A stretch of 64,000 nucleotides of DNA, from assembly GCF_000283515.1 (NCBI RefSeq), contig NC_015976.1:3132501-3196500 (forward strand). Direction: 5' to 3'. Under the pieces are notes generated by a model that was not told the origin of the DNA, ran no database searches, and worked only from the letters and a program-made list of their open reading frames with translations. The stretch is from Sphingobium sp. SYK-6. Its GTDB lineage: Bacteria > Pseudomonadota > Alphaproteobacteria > Sphingomonadales > Sphingomonadaceae. A program made the translations under genes and the position numbers. This document shows, one piece after another, positions 33,201-47,499 of the stretch; within the stretch, counting starts at the first letter, position 1, and every line of letters begins with the position of its first letter.

Positions 33201-33896
33201 ATGAACCGTGCTTTGCTGACAGCATTTGTCCTTACTCTCGCCGTTCCCGCCGCCGCTCCCGCCATCGCCCAGGAAACGCTGAGCCCGGAGCAGGTCACGG
33301 CGTTCAACGCGGCCGTGGTGGACTTCAATGCCGGCCAGAAGGCCCAGCAGGCCGGCGATCATGCCGGTGCGCTGGCGAAATACGAGGCCGCGCTGCCGGC
33401 CATCCGCGCGGCGGTCGCGGCGCAGCCCGACAATATCGACTATGTCAGCTTCCTCGCGAACGCGCTTTATCTCACTGGCGCTGCCAATGCAGGCGCGCAG
33501 AAGATGGACGCGGTGGCACCGCTTTATGAGGAAAGCCTGCCGCTCTGGCGGAAGGTCGTGGCGGCCAAGCCCGCGGACGGGCAGAGCAAGATGATCCTGT
33601 CCAGCCTGCTCATCCAGGTAGCCAATGCAAAGCTCGGCCAGCAGGACAAGGCCGGCGCGCTGGCTTATTACAACGAGGCCCTGCCGATCGCCCGGCAGGC
33701 GGTCGCCACCGCGCCGAACCCGCAGAACAGGAACCTGCTGCTCGGCGGGCTCATCGGCGCCAGCCAGGCAAGCGACGATCCGGCGATCAAGGAGGAAGCG
33801 GCGACATTGTCGAAGGCGATGCTGGCCGATGGCTCGGTCGACGCAGCCAACAAGCCCGCCGCCGAAATCCTGGGCGCGGCGCCCCCCGCGACCTGA
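33201..33896 (+). CDS. periplasmic TPR-like protein
   Basis: A 231-residue exported protein with a clear signal peptide (MNRALLTAFVLTLAVPAAAPA, cut near AIA-QE). At least three helix-turn-helix repeats of tetratricopeptide type follow (GDHAGALAKYEAALPAI, DAVAPLYEESLPLWRKVV, DKAGALAYYNEALPIARQAV). TPRs mediate protein contacts, so it is probably a periplasmic scaffold. No partner is visible. A GC-rich hairpin (33904-33929) right after the stop may end the transcript. Confidence 0.75.
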   Translation: MNRALLTAFVLTLAVPAAAPAIAQETLSPEQVTAFNAAVVDFNAGQKAQQAGDHAGALAKYEAALPAIRAAVAAQPDNIDYVSFLANALYLTGAANAGAQKMDAVAPLYEESLPLWRKVVAAKPADGQSKMILSSLLIQVANAKLGQQDKAGALAYYNEALPIARQAVATAPNPQNRNLLLGGLIGASQASDDPAIKEEAATLSKAMLADGSVDAANKPAAEILGAAPPAT

Positions 33897-33903
33897 TCGG
33901 GCA

Positions 33904-33929
33904 GGGGCCGGTCGCGAGAGGCCGGCCCC
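33904..33929 (+). terminator. hairpin after the TPR-like gene
   Basis: GGGGCCGG (33904-33911) pairs with CCGGCCCC (33922-33929). Only a CT-rich tail follows, so it is a weak intrinsic terminator at best. 33930-34181 holds no recognised gene. Confidence 0.45.
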
Positions 33930-34181
33930 CTCCCTCATCCCGGGGGAGCCCTTACGAGTCTCCCTCCCTGCTCCCTACTCCCCGCGCCCCGTTTCCTCCG
34001 CAGGTTTCATGCCTCCGACAGCTCAAACGTATACCATATAAAATTCTTGTCGGCGGACTTGACGTCTCTGTGCAGGTGCACAAAAAGAACATTGGCGGTC
34101 CGCACGGAAGTGGGGCACCATCGGCAAGTCTTCCCTCAAGTGCATGGTGACGAAGTGAGGCACGAGAGCCGGCATCACGCG

Positions 34182-35273
34182 ATGCACGCAAAGCGCGCGC
34201 CGGGCCCGGCCTTGTTGCTGGTGGCCGTTGTCGCGCTGCTGGCGGCCTGCTCGGGTGGCGAGCAGCAGGAGCAGCGGCGCGAGCCTCCGCTGGTCACGGC
34301 GGTCGAGCCGCAGCCTCATCTTTTCCGGGACGAGATCCAGGCCGTGGGTTCCGCCCGCGCCAATGAGCAGGTGACGCTGGCCGCCAATGTCACCGAGCGG
34401 ATCGAGCGCCTGCTATTCGACGATGGCATGTATGTGCGCGCCGGCCAGTTGCTTGCCGTGCTTTCGAGCGCGCAGGAGGAGGCTGCCCTTGCCGGCGCCC
34501 GCGCGAGCGCCGCCGAGGCGCAGGCTCAGCTCGAGCGCGTCAACAGCCTCAATGAACAGGGTTTCGCCACCGGCGCCCTGCTCGATCGTCAGCGCGCCGC
34601 GCTGAGCGAGGCGAAAGCCGCGCAGGAAAGCATCCAGGCGCAGATCAGTGATCGCATGATCCGCGCGCCGTTCTCGGGCTATCTCTCGCTGCGCAACGTA
34701 TCCGCCGGTGCCATCGTCACCACCGGCACGCCGCTCGTCACGGTCAGCGACATCTCGCGCATCAAGCTCGATTTCACGGTGCCGGAGACTCAGCTCGCGC
34801 TGCTGCGGCCCGGCCAGCCGATCAAGGCCTTCGCGTCGGCTTATCCGGACGATCCCATCATCGGGCAGGTCAGCGTGATCGATCCGGTGATCGATCCCCA
34901 GAGCCGCGCGGTGATGGTGCGCGCGACGCTTCCCAATCCCGGCAACCGCATCAAGCCGGGCATGCTGCTCACCGTGCGCATCGAGACCGGCCAGCGCACC
35001 GCGCTCGCCGTGCCGGAAATGGCAGTGATGGCCGAAGGCGACCTGCGCTATGTCTACACGGTGGATGACAAGCATGTGGTGCGGCGCACGGCAGTGACCA
35101 CCGGCCTGCGCGATGGCGGCTTCATCGAAGTGGCGGGGCTCCCCCGCGATGCGCGCGTCGTGGCCGAGGGCGTCGTCAAGGTGGCGGAAGGCCGGCCGGT
35201 CCGCCTCGCGGAAGGCCCGGGCCGCGCCAGCAATGAAAATCCCGCGTCCGGCCCGCAGGACCCCGCCTCATGA
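34182..35273 (+). CDS. RND efflux periplasmic adaptor lipoprotein
   Basis: A 363-residue membrane-fusion protein. A lipoprotein signal with lipobox LLAAC places the mature Cys at about residue 23. The lipoyl (VTERIERLLFDDGMYVRAGQ, RMIRAPFSGYLSLRNVSAG), helical-hairpin and beta-barrel (GQVSVIDPVIDPQSRAVMV) parts are in order. It couples the downstream RND pump to an outer-membrane channel that is not encoded here. ATG 34182 is chosen by the signal sequence; an in-frame upstream extension is unlikely. It overlaps the pump gene by 4 bases. Confidence 0.9.
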   Translation: MHAKRAPGPALLLVAVVALLAACSGGEQQEQRREPPLVTAVEPQPHLFRDEIQAVGSARANEQVTLAANVTERIERLLFDDGMYVRAGQLLAVLSSAQEEAALAGARASAAEAQAQLERVNSLNEQGFATGALLDRQRAALSEAKAAQESIQAQISDRMIRAPFSGYLSLRNVSAGAIVTTGTPLVTVSDISRIKLDFTVPETQLALLRPGQPIKAFASAYPDDPIIGQVSVIDPVIDPQSRAVMVRATLPNPGNRIKPGMLLTVRIETGQRTALAVPEMAVMAEGDLRYVYTVDDKHVVRRTAVTTGLRDGGFIEVAGLPRDARVVAEGVVKVAEGRPVRLAEGPGRASNENPASGPQDPAS

Positions 35274-38200
35274 TCCTTTCGGACATCTCGGTCCGACGCC
35301 CGGTCGTCGCGACCGTGATGGCGCTGCTGATCACGATCGTGGGGATCATCGGCTTCCTCAGCCTCTCGATCCGCGAATATCCGGATACCGACGCGCCGAT
35401 CGTCTCGGTGCAGACGCAATATACCGGCGCGAATGCCGGCGTCATCGAAAGCCGCCTCACCCAGCCCCTCGAGCAGCGCCTGGCCGGCATCGAGGGCATC
35501 GAGTCGATCAGCTCGGTCTCGCGCGACGGCAGCTCGAACATCACCATCGAGTTCAGCCCCGGCCGCAATATCGACGAGGCGGCGAACGACGTGCGTGATC
35601 GCGTGTCGGCCGGCGCGGCGGACCGCCCGGTCGATGCGCTCCCGCCGGAAGTGCGCAAAGTCGATGCCGATGCCTCGCCGATCATCTTCTTCCCGGTCAT
35701 GGCGACCGGGTGGGACAAGACGAAGCTGGGCGACTATGTCTCGCGCGTCATTGTCGACCGGCTGTCCACCATCGATGGCGTGGCGCAGGTCCAGCCGGTG
35801 GGCATCGCCGAGCCCTCGATGCGCGTGTGGCTCGATGCGGACCGCCTCGCGGCTTTCCGGCTGACGCCCCGCGACGTCGAGAATGCGCTGCGCCAGCAGA
35901 ATGTGGAGCTGCCGGCGGGACGGATCGAGACGCCCGCGCAGAATCTCTCGCTGCGGGTCGAGCGCGGCTTCACTACGCCCGATGATTTCAGGCAGCTCGT
36001 GATCGGCCGGGGGCCTGACGGCTATCTGGTGCGGCTGGGCGACGTCGCGCGCGTGGAGGAAGGGCCGGAGAATCCCTACACCTCCTTCCGCTTCAATGGC
36101 GAGACGGGCGTGGGGCTGGGCATCGTGCGGCAATCGGGCGCCAACACGCTGGCCGTCGCGCAGGCCGCCAAGAAGATGGTCGCCGATCTCAGCAAGGATC
36201 TGCCGCAGGGCATGGAGATCAAGATCGGCAGCGACAGCACCCTGTTCATCGAGCAGGCGATCAAGGGCGTGTGGAAGACGCTGGCGGAAGCGGCGCTGCT
36301 CGTCATGGTGGTGGTGTTCTTCTTCCTCGGCAGCGTGCGCGCGACCATCGTGCCGATGATCACGGTGCCGATCTGCCTGCTCGGCACCTTCGCCGTGCTC
36401 TGGCTGGCGGGCTATTCCATCAATCTGCTCACGCTGCTGGCGCTGGTGCTGGCGATCGGCCTCGTGGTGGATGATGCGATCGTCGTGCTGGAGAATATCT
36501 ATCATCGCGTCGAGCAGGGCGAACCGCCGCTTTATGCCGCCTATGCGGGGGCCAAGCAGGTCGGTTTCGCCGTGGTCGCCATGACGCTGGTGGTCTGCGC
36601 GGTGTTCGTGCCGGTCATGTTCCTGTCCGGCCAGACCGGCCTCCTGTTCCGCGAGCTGGCGGTGGCGATGATGGCGGCCATCGCCATTTCCGGCTTCCTG
36701 GCCCTCACCCTGACGCCGATGATGTGCTCCAAGCTGCTCCGGAACCACGAGCGCGGCGCCTTCACCGCGCGCATCGACCATGCGATGGAGCGGTTCGAGC
36801 AGGGCTACAGCCGCATTCTGGACGGCCAGCTCAAGCGCCCCTGGCTCATCATCGCCGCCGTCGTGCTGCTGCTGGGATCGGCCGCCTGGCTGTTCGGCAC
36901 CCTCGATTCGGAGCTGGCGCCCGCCGAGGACACCGGCATCGTGCAGATCCGCATGAACATGCCGGAAGGGACCAGCTTCGCGCAGGCCGATGCCTATACC
37001 AAGCAGGCCGAAGCGCTCCTCATGCCGATGGTGGGGCATGGCGGCGTGCGCGGCATGATCGCGCGCCTGCCGGGGAGCTTTGGCGCGGGCGAGGATTTCA
37101 ACAACAATCAGCTTTCGGTCTATCTCCAGCATTGGGACGATCGCACGATCACGTCGCTCGATGTCGCGGACGAGGTGAACAAGCGCGTCGCCACCCTGCC
37201 CGCCGTCCGCGGCAACGCCGTCGTGCTCAACCGGCTGTCGCGCGGTGGCCAGCCGATCCGCTTCGTGATCGCCGGCATGTCCTATGAGGAGCTGGCCCGC
37301 GCGCGCGACCGGATCATCGATGCCGCGCGCGACAATCCCGGCATCATCAATCTCGATGCCGATTATGTGGAGAACAAGCCGCAGCTCGTCATAGAGGTCG
37401 ATCATCAGCGCGCCGGCGATCTCGGCATCTCCGTCGATGATGTGAGCCAGGCGCTCCAGACCATGATGGGCTCGCGCCGCACCTCCACTTATGTGCGCGA
37501 TGGCGAGGAATATTATGTCATCCTCCAGGCCGAGGCCTTCAATCGCGAGGACGAGGCCGCGCTGTCCAAGGTCTATGTGCGCTCGGCCAGCGGCACGCTC
37601 GTCCCGCTCTCCAATCTCGTGATCGCGCGGCAGGCCGCCACCGCGCGCGAGCTGGGGCGCTTCAACAAGATGCGCGCGATCACGCTGCAGGGCGGTCTCG
37701 CGCCGGGCTATTCGCTGGGCCGCGCGCTCGATTTCCTGGAGGATCAGGCGCGGCTCTCGCCGGAAGTGCTGGCAGTCGGTTATCGCGGCGAGAGCCAGTC
37801 CTTCAAGCAGACCGGCGGCGCCATCTGGATCGCGTTCGGCCTGACGGTGATCATCATCTACATGCTGCTCGCCGCCCAGTTCGAGAGCTTCGTCCATCCC
37901 GCCGTCATCATCTCGGCGGTTCCGCTCGGCGTGGCGGGCGGCATCCTGGGCCTGGCCGCGACGGGCACCACCATCAATCTGTTCAGCCAGATCGGCATCG
38001 TCATGCTGGTCGGCCTCGCGGTGAAGAACGGCATCCTCATCGTCGAGTTCGCCAATCAGCTCCGCGACGAAGGCCGGGATATCGAGGAAGCGATCCGCGA
38101 AGCCTCCGCCCGCCGCCTGCGCCCGATCCTCATGACCTCCATCGCGACCGTCGCGGGCGCGGTCCCGTTGGCGCTCAGCCATGGCGCCGGCGCGGGTGCG

Positions 38201-38392
38201 CGGGCGTCGATCGGCTGGGTCATCGTCTTCGGCGTCAGCATCGCGACGGTCATCACATTGTTCGTGGTTCCCCTCCTCTATCGCCATCTCGCGCGCGGCA
38301 CCCAGTCGCCCGAAGCGATCACGCGCCGCCTGCGCGCGCTGATCGCTGATCGCGGCGGCGACAAGTCCGGCCTTGCGCATCCGGCGGAATAG
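35270..38392 (+). CDS. RND multidrug efflux pump (HAE1, AcrB-like)
   Basis: A 1040-residue inner-membrane transporter with twelve helices and two large periplasmic loops. Key features are the start SDISVRRPVVATVMALL, TM4 proton relay GLVVDDAIVVLEN with the DD pair, and FVMLVGLAVKNGILIVEF-like TM10 text (IGIVMLVGLAVKNG). It likely exports amphiphilic toxic compounds. Length equals the MexB/AcrB family. It is co-transcribed with its adaptor; no TolC homologue adjoins, so it must share one encoded elsewhere. Confidence 0.93.
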   Translation: MILSDISVRRPVVATVMALLITIVGIIGFLSLSIREYPDTDAPIVSVQTQYTGANAGVIESRLTQPLEQRLAGIEGIESISSVSRDGSSNITIEFSPGRNIDEAANDVRDRVSAGAADRPVDALPPEVRKVDADASPIIFFPVMATGWDKTKLGDYVSRVIVDRLSTIDGVAQVQPVGIAEPSMRVWLDADRLAAFRLTPRDVENALRQQNVELPAGRIETPAQNLSLRVERGFTTPDDFRQLVIGRGPDGYLVRLGDVARVEEGPENPYTSFRFNGETGVGLGIVRQSGANTLAVAQAAKKMVADLSKDLPQGMEIKIGSDSTLFIEQAIKGVWKTLAEAALLVMVVVFFFLGSVRATIVPMITVPICLLGTFAVLWLAGYSINLLTLLALVLAIGLVVDDAIVVLENIYHRVEQGEPPLYAAYAGAKQVGFAVVAMTLVVCAVFVPVMFLSGQTGLLFRELAVAMMAAIAISGFLALTLTPMMCSKLLRNHERGAFTARIDHAMERFEQGYSRILDGQLKRPWLIIAAVVLLLGSAAWLFGTLDSELAPAEDTGIVQIRMNMPEGTSFAQADAYTKQAEALLMPMVGHGGVRGMIARLPGSFGAGEDFNNNQLSVYLQHWDDRTITSLDVADEVNKRVATLPAVRGNAVVLNRLSRGGQPIRFVIAGMSYEELARARDRIIDAARDNPGIINLDADYVENKPQLVIEVDHQRAGDLGISVDDVSQALQTMMGSRRTSTYVRDGEEYYVILQAEAFNREDEAALSKVYVRSASGTLVPLSNLVIARQAATARELGRFNKMRAITLQGGLAPGYSLGRALDFLEDQARLSPEVLAVGYRGESQSFKQTGGAIWIAFGLTVIIIYMLLAAQFESFVHPAVIISAVPLGVAGGILGLAATGTTINLFSQIGIVMLVGLAVKNGILIVEFANQLRDEGRDIEEAIREASARRLRPILMTSIATVAGAVPLALSHGAGAGARASIGWVIVFGVSIATVITLFVVPLLYRHLARGTQSPEAITRRLRALIADRGGDKSGLAHPAE

Positions 38393-38506
38393 CCTGTTCA
38401 TGTCGCGCCGCGTGCGTGGAGCGGTTGTCTTGCGGCCGCTGCTGTTGCAAGGGAGAGGCGACGCCGCCGCGAGCGGCAGGAACAGGATTTCGAACGGGAA
38501 GATGGC

Positions 38507-39469
38507 ATGAGCGCAACGGACAAGCCGGTGGTGTTGTTTGGCGGTGGTGGCTTTGTCGGCCGCCGGGTGGCGCAGGAGCTGCTGTCGAAAGGCTATCGCG
38601 TGCGGATCGCGCAGCGCATGCCGCGCCAGGCGATGGCCGTGCGCTCGCTCGGCAATATGGGCCAGACGCAGCTGCTCGCAGTCGACATCACCAAGCCCGG
38701 GCAGGTCGCTGCCGCGCTGGCCGGCGCGGGCGCCGCGGTCAATCTGGTCGGCCTGCTCAAGGGCGACATGGTGTCGGCGCATGTCGTCGGCGCGCGCAAC
38801 ATCGCGGAAGCCGCCGCCGCGCAGGGGCTGGACGCGCTCGTCCATGTCTCGGCGATCGGCGCGGACCCGGCGAGCAGCTCGGCTTATGGCAAGACCAAGG
38901 GCGAAGGCGAGGCAGCGGTGCGCGCGGCCTTCCCGGGCGCGACGATCGTGCGTCCCTCGATCATGTTCGGCCAGGATGACGGCTTCACCAATCGCTTCGC
39001 CCAGCTCATCGCCACCGGTTCGTCCGTTCCGCTCGTGCGGGCCGTGCCCCTGATCCGGGGCGAGACGCGCTTCCAGCCGGTGAATGTCGCGGACGTTGCC
39101 CGCGCCATCGCACAGGCGGTCGAATCGCCCGAGACGTTCGGCGGGCAGACTTTCGAGCTCGGCGGGCCGGACGTGATGACGCTCGCGCAGATCAATCACT
39201 GGATCGCCGACCAGATCGGCCGGAAGGTCCGTTTCCTCCCCGTGCCGGACGGGCTGGCCAGCGCGCTTGCCGCGATGACCGGCTGGGCGCCGGGTGCGCC
39301 GATCACGCGCGACCAGTTCAGGATGCTGCTGCACGACAATGTCGTGGCGGCCGATGCCCCGGGCTTCGAGCAGTTCGGCATCAAGCCCGCGCCGATGGCG
39401 GCGCTCGCGCCGGCCTGGCTGACCCATTATCGTCGGCAGGGCCGCTTCGGCGCACCCGCGCGCGCCTGA
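38507..39469 (+). CDS. NDUFA9-like NAD(P)-binding complex I accessory protein
   Basis: A 320-residue extended short-chain dehydrogenase-like protein. The dinucleotide motif VVLFGGGGFVGRRVAQEL (residues 8-25), VHVSAIGADPASSSAYGKTKGEGE and VRPSIMFGQDD match the NDUFA9 subunit family found beside alphaproteobacterial complex I. The YxxxK pair is present as YGKTK. It may bind NADPH structurally rather than catalyse. No nuo genes are near. Confidence 0.8.
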   Translation: MSATDKPVVLFGGGGFVGRRVAQELLSKGYRVRIAQRMPRQAMAVRSLGNMGQTQLLAVDITKPGQVAAALAGAGAAVNLVGLLKGDMVSAHVVGARNIAEAAAAQGLDALVHVSAIGADPASSSAYGKTKGEGEAAVRAAFPGATIVRPSIMFGQDDGFTNRFAQLIATGSSVPLVRAVPLIRGETRFQPVNVADVARAIAQAVESPETFGGQTFELGGPDVMTLAQINHWIADQIGRKVRFLPVPDGLASALAAMTGWAPGAPITRDQFRMLLHDNVVAADAPGFEQFGIKPAPMAALAPAWLTHYRRQGRFGAPARA

Positions 39470-39534
39470 CCCGCAACATGAAGGGCGGCCGCCGCCCCGC
39501 CCCCTCATCCTGACAATGCCGGGACGATCATATC

Positions 39535-40338
39535 ATGGACAGTGCCATCCCCACCGCCCTGCTGCTCGGCATCCTTGAAGGATTGACCGAGTTCCTGCCG
39601 GTCTCCTCCACCGGCCACCTCATCCTCGCGAGCGAGTTGCTGGGCTTCACGGGCGAATCCTCGGTGACGTTCAAGATCGCCATCCAGCTCGGCGCGATCC
39701 TCGCCGTGATCATGGTCTACTGGCGGCGCTTCTGGGGCGTGGGCATGGGCCTCTTGCAGATGAAGCCCGGCCCGGTGGCCTTCACGCGCAACATCATCGT
39801 GGGTTTCCTGCCGGCCATGGTGATCGGCGTCCTGGTGTACGAGGCCATTCGCGTGGCCATCCAGACGCCGATGGTGGTCGCGGTCGCGCTCATCGTGGGC
39901 GGCATCATCATTCTGGTGCTCGAGCGACGGGTCAAGCATGTGCGGGTCGAGTCCGTCGAGACCATGCCGCTCGGCACGGCGCTCGGCATCGGCTTCGTCC
40001 AGTGCACGGCCATGCTGCCGGGCGTCAGCCGCTCGGGCGCCACCATCATGGGCGGCCTGATGATGGGCGTGGAGCGCAAGACCGCGGCCGAGTTCAGCTT
40101 CTTCCTCGCCGTCCCCACCATGCTGGCCGCCACGGTCTACGCCCTGTGGCATGACCGGGCCCTGCTCAACGCGGACGATCTCAATCTCATCGCCATCGGC
40201 TTCGCCGCTGCCTTCGTCGCGGCATTGCTGGTGGTGAAAGCCTTCGTCGCCATTGTCGGCCGCTACGGCTTCACGCCTTTCGCATGGTATCGAATCGTGG
40301 TGGGATCCACCGCCCTGATCTGGCTGCTGATGAGGTAG
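39535..40338 (+). CDS. uppP: undecaprenyl-diphosphatase UppP (BacA)
   Basis: A 267-residue membrane phosphatase that dephosphorylates undecaprenyl pyrophosphate so the carrier can be reused in peptidoglycan and glycan synthesis. Diagnostic blocks are LEGLTEFLPVSSTGHLIL (about 14-31) and LPGVSRSGATIMGGL (about 161-175) holding the catalytic Arg/Ser; eight helices are expected. Length is typical. It is a single gene ended by a downstream terminator. Confidence 0.95.
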   Translation: MDSAIPTALLLGILEGLTEFLPVSSTGHLILASELLGFTGESSVTFKIAIQLGAILAVIMVYWRRFWGVGMGLLQMKPGPVAFTRNIIVGFLPAMVIGVLVYEAIRVAIQTPMVVAVALIVGGIIILVLERRVKHVRVESVETMPLGTALGIGFVQCTAMLPGVSRSGATIMGGLMMGVERKTAAEFSFFLAVPTMLAATVYALWHDRALLNADDLNLIAIGFAAAFVAALLVVKAFVAIVGRYGFTPFAWYRIVVGSTALIWLLMR

Positions 40339-40431
40339 GTCCGGATCGGACCTAAAAGAGTCGGCGGGCAGTGCATGGGGTCTGGCGAATGCAGGACCCG
40401 CGATAAAATAGGTCAATACTTCTGGCCTAAT

Positions 40432-40462
40432 AGGCCGGAATTGCGTGACTCGGCCTTTTTTT
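40432..40462 (+). terminator. terminator after uppP
   Basis: AGGCCG (40432-40437), 13-base loop, CGGCCT followed by T7 (40456-40462). A second hairpin, GAGGCCG/CGGCCTC with a 5-base loop, lies at 40481-40499 just ahead of the gltD ribosome site and could affect its expression. Confidence 0.7.
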
Positions 40463-40513
40463 GACGTTATGGACCCGCGCGAGGCCGCCCTTCGGCCTCT
40501 GGGGAATCCAAGA

Positions 40514-41959
40514 ATGGCCGAAAATCCGATGCTGAAGTTCGTGGTGCGCTCGCAATCCTATCCGGAGAAGCGGACGGTGAGCGAACGGGCCCATGATTTC
40601 CAGGAGATATCCAGCAGCTTCGCGGTGGATAGCGCGGAGGATCAGGCCGGGCGCTGCTCGCAATGCGGCGTGCCTTATTGCTCGGTCCATTGCCCGCTGC
40701 ACAATCACATCCCGGACTGGCTGCGGCTCACGGCGGAGGGCCGCCTGCGTGAAGCCTATGAGCTGTCCAACCTCACCTCCACCATGCCGGAGATCTGCGG
40801 CCGCATCTGCCCGCAGGACCGGCTGTGCGAAGGCAATTGCGTCATCGAGTTCTCGGGCCACGGCGCCGTCACCATCGGCTCGGTCGAGAAGTTCATCACC
40901 GATACCGCGTGGAAGGAAGGCTGGGTCGAGCCGGTGCAGGTGGACGAGCCCACCGGCCAGTCTGTGGGCATCATCGGGGCCGGTCCCGCCGGCCTCACCG
41001 CTGCGGAATATCTGCGCGCCGCGGGCCATGACGTGCATGTCTATGATCGCCATGACCGGGCCGGCGGCCTGCTGACCTATGGCATTCCCGGCTTCAAGCT
41101 GGAGAAGGAAGTCGTCATGCGCCGCGTGAAGCGGCTGGAGGATGCCGGCATCCACTTCCACACCAGCTTCGATGTCGGCCGCGACGCGACGCTGGCCGAG
41201 CTGCGCAAGCGCCACGATGCCCTGCTCGTCGCCACCGGCGTCTACAAGGCGCGCGACATCAAGGCGCCGGGCGTTGGCACGAAGGGCATCGTGAAGGCCC
41301 TCGATTTCCTCACCGCTTCCAACCGCGCGAATTTCGGCGATGCCGTACCCGAGCATGAGGATGGCTCGCTGCTCGCCGCCGGCAAGGACGTCGTCGTGAT
41401 CGGCGGCGGCGACACCGCCATGGATTGCGTGCGCACGGCCGTCCGCCAGGGCGCCAGGAGCGTGCGCTGCCTCTACCGCCGCGACCGCGAGAACATGCCC
41501 GGCTCCCAGCGCGAAGTGCAGAATGCCGAGGAGGAAGGCGTCGAGTTCGTCTGGCTCTCCGCGCCCGTCGCGTTCGAGGGCACCGATCAGGTCACCGGCG
41601 TCAAGCTCACCCGCATGCGTCTCGGCCAGCCGGACGCCTCCGGCCGCCGCTCGCCCGAGCCCGATCCAGGCAGCGAGGCCAGCATCCCGGCCGATCTCGT
41701 CATTCAGGCGCTCGGCTTCGAGCCCGAGGACCTGCCGGTGATGTTCGCCGAGCCCGAGCTTGCGGTCACGCGCTGGGGCACGCTGCGGATCGATCATCGC
41801 AGCATGATGACCAGCGTCGAGGGCGTCTTCGCCGCCGGCGACATCGTGCGCGGCGCCAGCCTCGTCGTCTGGGCCATCCGCGACGGCCGCGACGTGGCCG
41901 AGCACATGCAGGGCTGGCTGCGCGCCAAGGCGCCGAAGAAGCAGCCGGTCGCCGCATGA
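40514..41959 (+). CDS. gltD: glutamate synthase small subunit GltD
   Basis: A 481-residue NADPH-dependent flavoprotein that feeds electrons to GltB to make glutamate from glutamine and 2-oxoglutarate. The N-terminus carries the two 4Fe-4S clusters (CSQCGVPYC, HCPLHNHIPDW, CGRICPQDRLCEGNC). Next is the FAD Rossmann motif GIIGAGPAGLTAAEYL, then the NADPH motif VVIGGGDTAMDC, and GVFAAGDIVRGASLVVWAI. ATG 40514 has GGGGA at 8 bases and begins MAENPML; GTG 40445 and ATG 40469 are alternatives. It overlaps the DUF2059 gene by 4 bases. Confidence 0.93.
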   Translation: MAENPMLKFVVRSQSYPEKRTVSERAHDFQEISSSFAVDSAEDQAGRCSQCGVPYCSVHCPLHNHIPDWLRLTAEGRLREAYELSNLTSTMPEICGRICPQDRLCEGNCVIEFSGHGAVTIGSVEKFITDTAWKEGWVEPVQVDEPTGQSVGIIGAGPAGLTAAEYLRAAGHDVHVYDRHDRAGGLLTYGIPGFKLEKEVVMRRVKRLEDAGIHFHTSFDVGRDATLAELRKRHDALLVATGVYKARDIKAPGVGTKGIVKALDFLTASNRANFGDAVPEHEDGSLLAAGKDVVVIGGGDTAMDCVRTAVRQGARSVRCLYRRDRENMPGSQREVQNAEEEGVEFVWLSAPVAFEGTDQVTGVKLTRMRLGQPDASGRRSPEPDPGSEASIPADLVIQALGFEPEDLPVMFAEPELAVTRWGTLRIDHRSMMTSVEGVFAAGDIVRGASLVVWAIRDGRDVAEHMQGWLRAKAPKKQPVAA

Positions 41960-42556
41960 GGAAGCTGGCCGCATATCTGCTCGCGGCGCTCGTGCTGCTG
42001 CCCAGCCCTGCCGTGATCGCGGCAGAGCAAAGCGTTGCGCCTGCGACAAGCGCGGCGCCCGAACCGGCACGTCTTGAGAGTGCCCGGCGGCTGGTGGACG
42101 TCATTCTGCCAGCCGAGCAACGCGATGCCATGTTCGCTTCGGCCGTGAATGCCATGATGGACAACATGCTCGCGGGAGTCGTCGATGGTCAGGAGGGTTT
42201 TGGCAAGATGCTTGCCGAGACGCCGGAACTCAGGACGGCATTCGCCAATTTTGTCGAGCGGCAGCGCGCGCTCGCGCATGAGGATCTCCGCGAGACGACA
42301 CCGGAACTGATCCTGGCCTACACAAACGCTTATGCGCGGTTGTTCACGACCGGGGAGCTGGACGAGATTGCCGCGTTCATGACGACGCCCGCCGGCCGGG
42401 CCTACGCCCAGCGGTCCTCGGAAATCATGTCCGACCCCGATTTCGCCGCCTGGCAGCGGAATGTGAGTGCGCGCAGTCAGGCACGTCTGACGGATGAGCT
42501 GGGCAAGCTCATGCAAGAAATCAAACCCATCATTGAAGCCAAGGAAGCAACCCACC

Positions 42557-42567
<11 letters not shown>
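41956..42567 (+). CDS. DUF2059 exported protein between gltD and gltB
   Basis: A 203-residue exported protein with a signal peptide (MRKLAAYLLAALVLLPSPAVIAA) and a helical DUF2059 domain (LVDVILPAEQRDAMFASAVNAMM, TTPELILAYTNAYARLFTTGELDEIAAFM, TPAGRAYAQ). The family is periplasmic and of unknown function. It starts inside the gltD stop (ATGA) and runs 11 bases into gltB. Translation of all three is therefore linked, an unexpected place for a secreted protein. Confidence 0.82.
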
Positions 42568-47074
<4,507 letters not shown>

Positions 47075-47499
47075 CCCGGCCCATCCCGAACTGACCCTTC
47101 AAGGGGCCGATCCTCTCAGCGGACCGGCCCCTGATTTTGTGCCCCCCACGAGGTCGCCAAACACGTTCGACCACATCGCCTTGTCGCAAGCAGTTTCAGA
47201 GCCAGAACTCCTGCTGATTGGTGTTGGAGCGCCTTACTTCCAACGCCTTATCCCTTGTGGCCTGCCAGCCCGCCATCCACCCGTCAGCGCCATTCTCGCG
47301 TAGGATTTATGAGAATACAGACTGGACTGGCAGCACCGGCGCGATTCGCCACCCCTTTGATCCGGCCAGATCGCCGGGATGGATGGAAAGCGGACATTGC
47401 GTTTGCTCTAGATCGTGGGATTCTCACTCGCATAGACGGAGACGGTCGAGAACCTGCCTATGTCTCTGGATGCTAATCAGGCGCGTTCTTGACAGGTGC
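47075..47499. other. intergenic region after gltB
   Basis: Apart from the terminator at 47102-47132 I see no gene or site. A 70-codon frame (47255-47476) has no recognised similarity. Confidence 0.45.
47102..47140 (+). terminator. terminator of the glt operon
   Basis: AGGGGCCG (47102-47109) pairs with CGGCCCCT (47125-47132), extended by GATCC/GGAC, then GATTTTGT. Confidence 0.7.
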
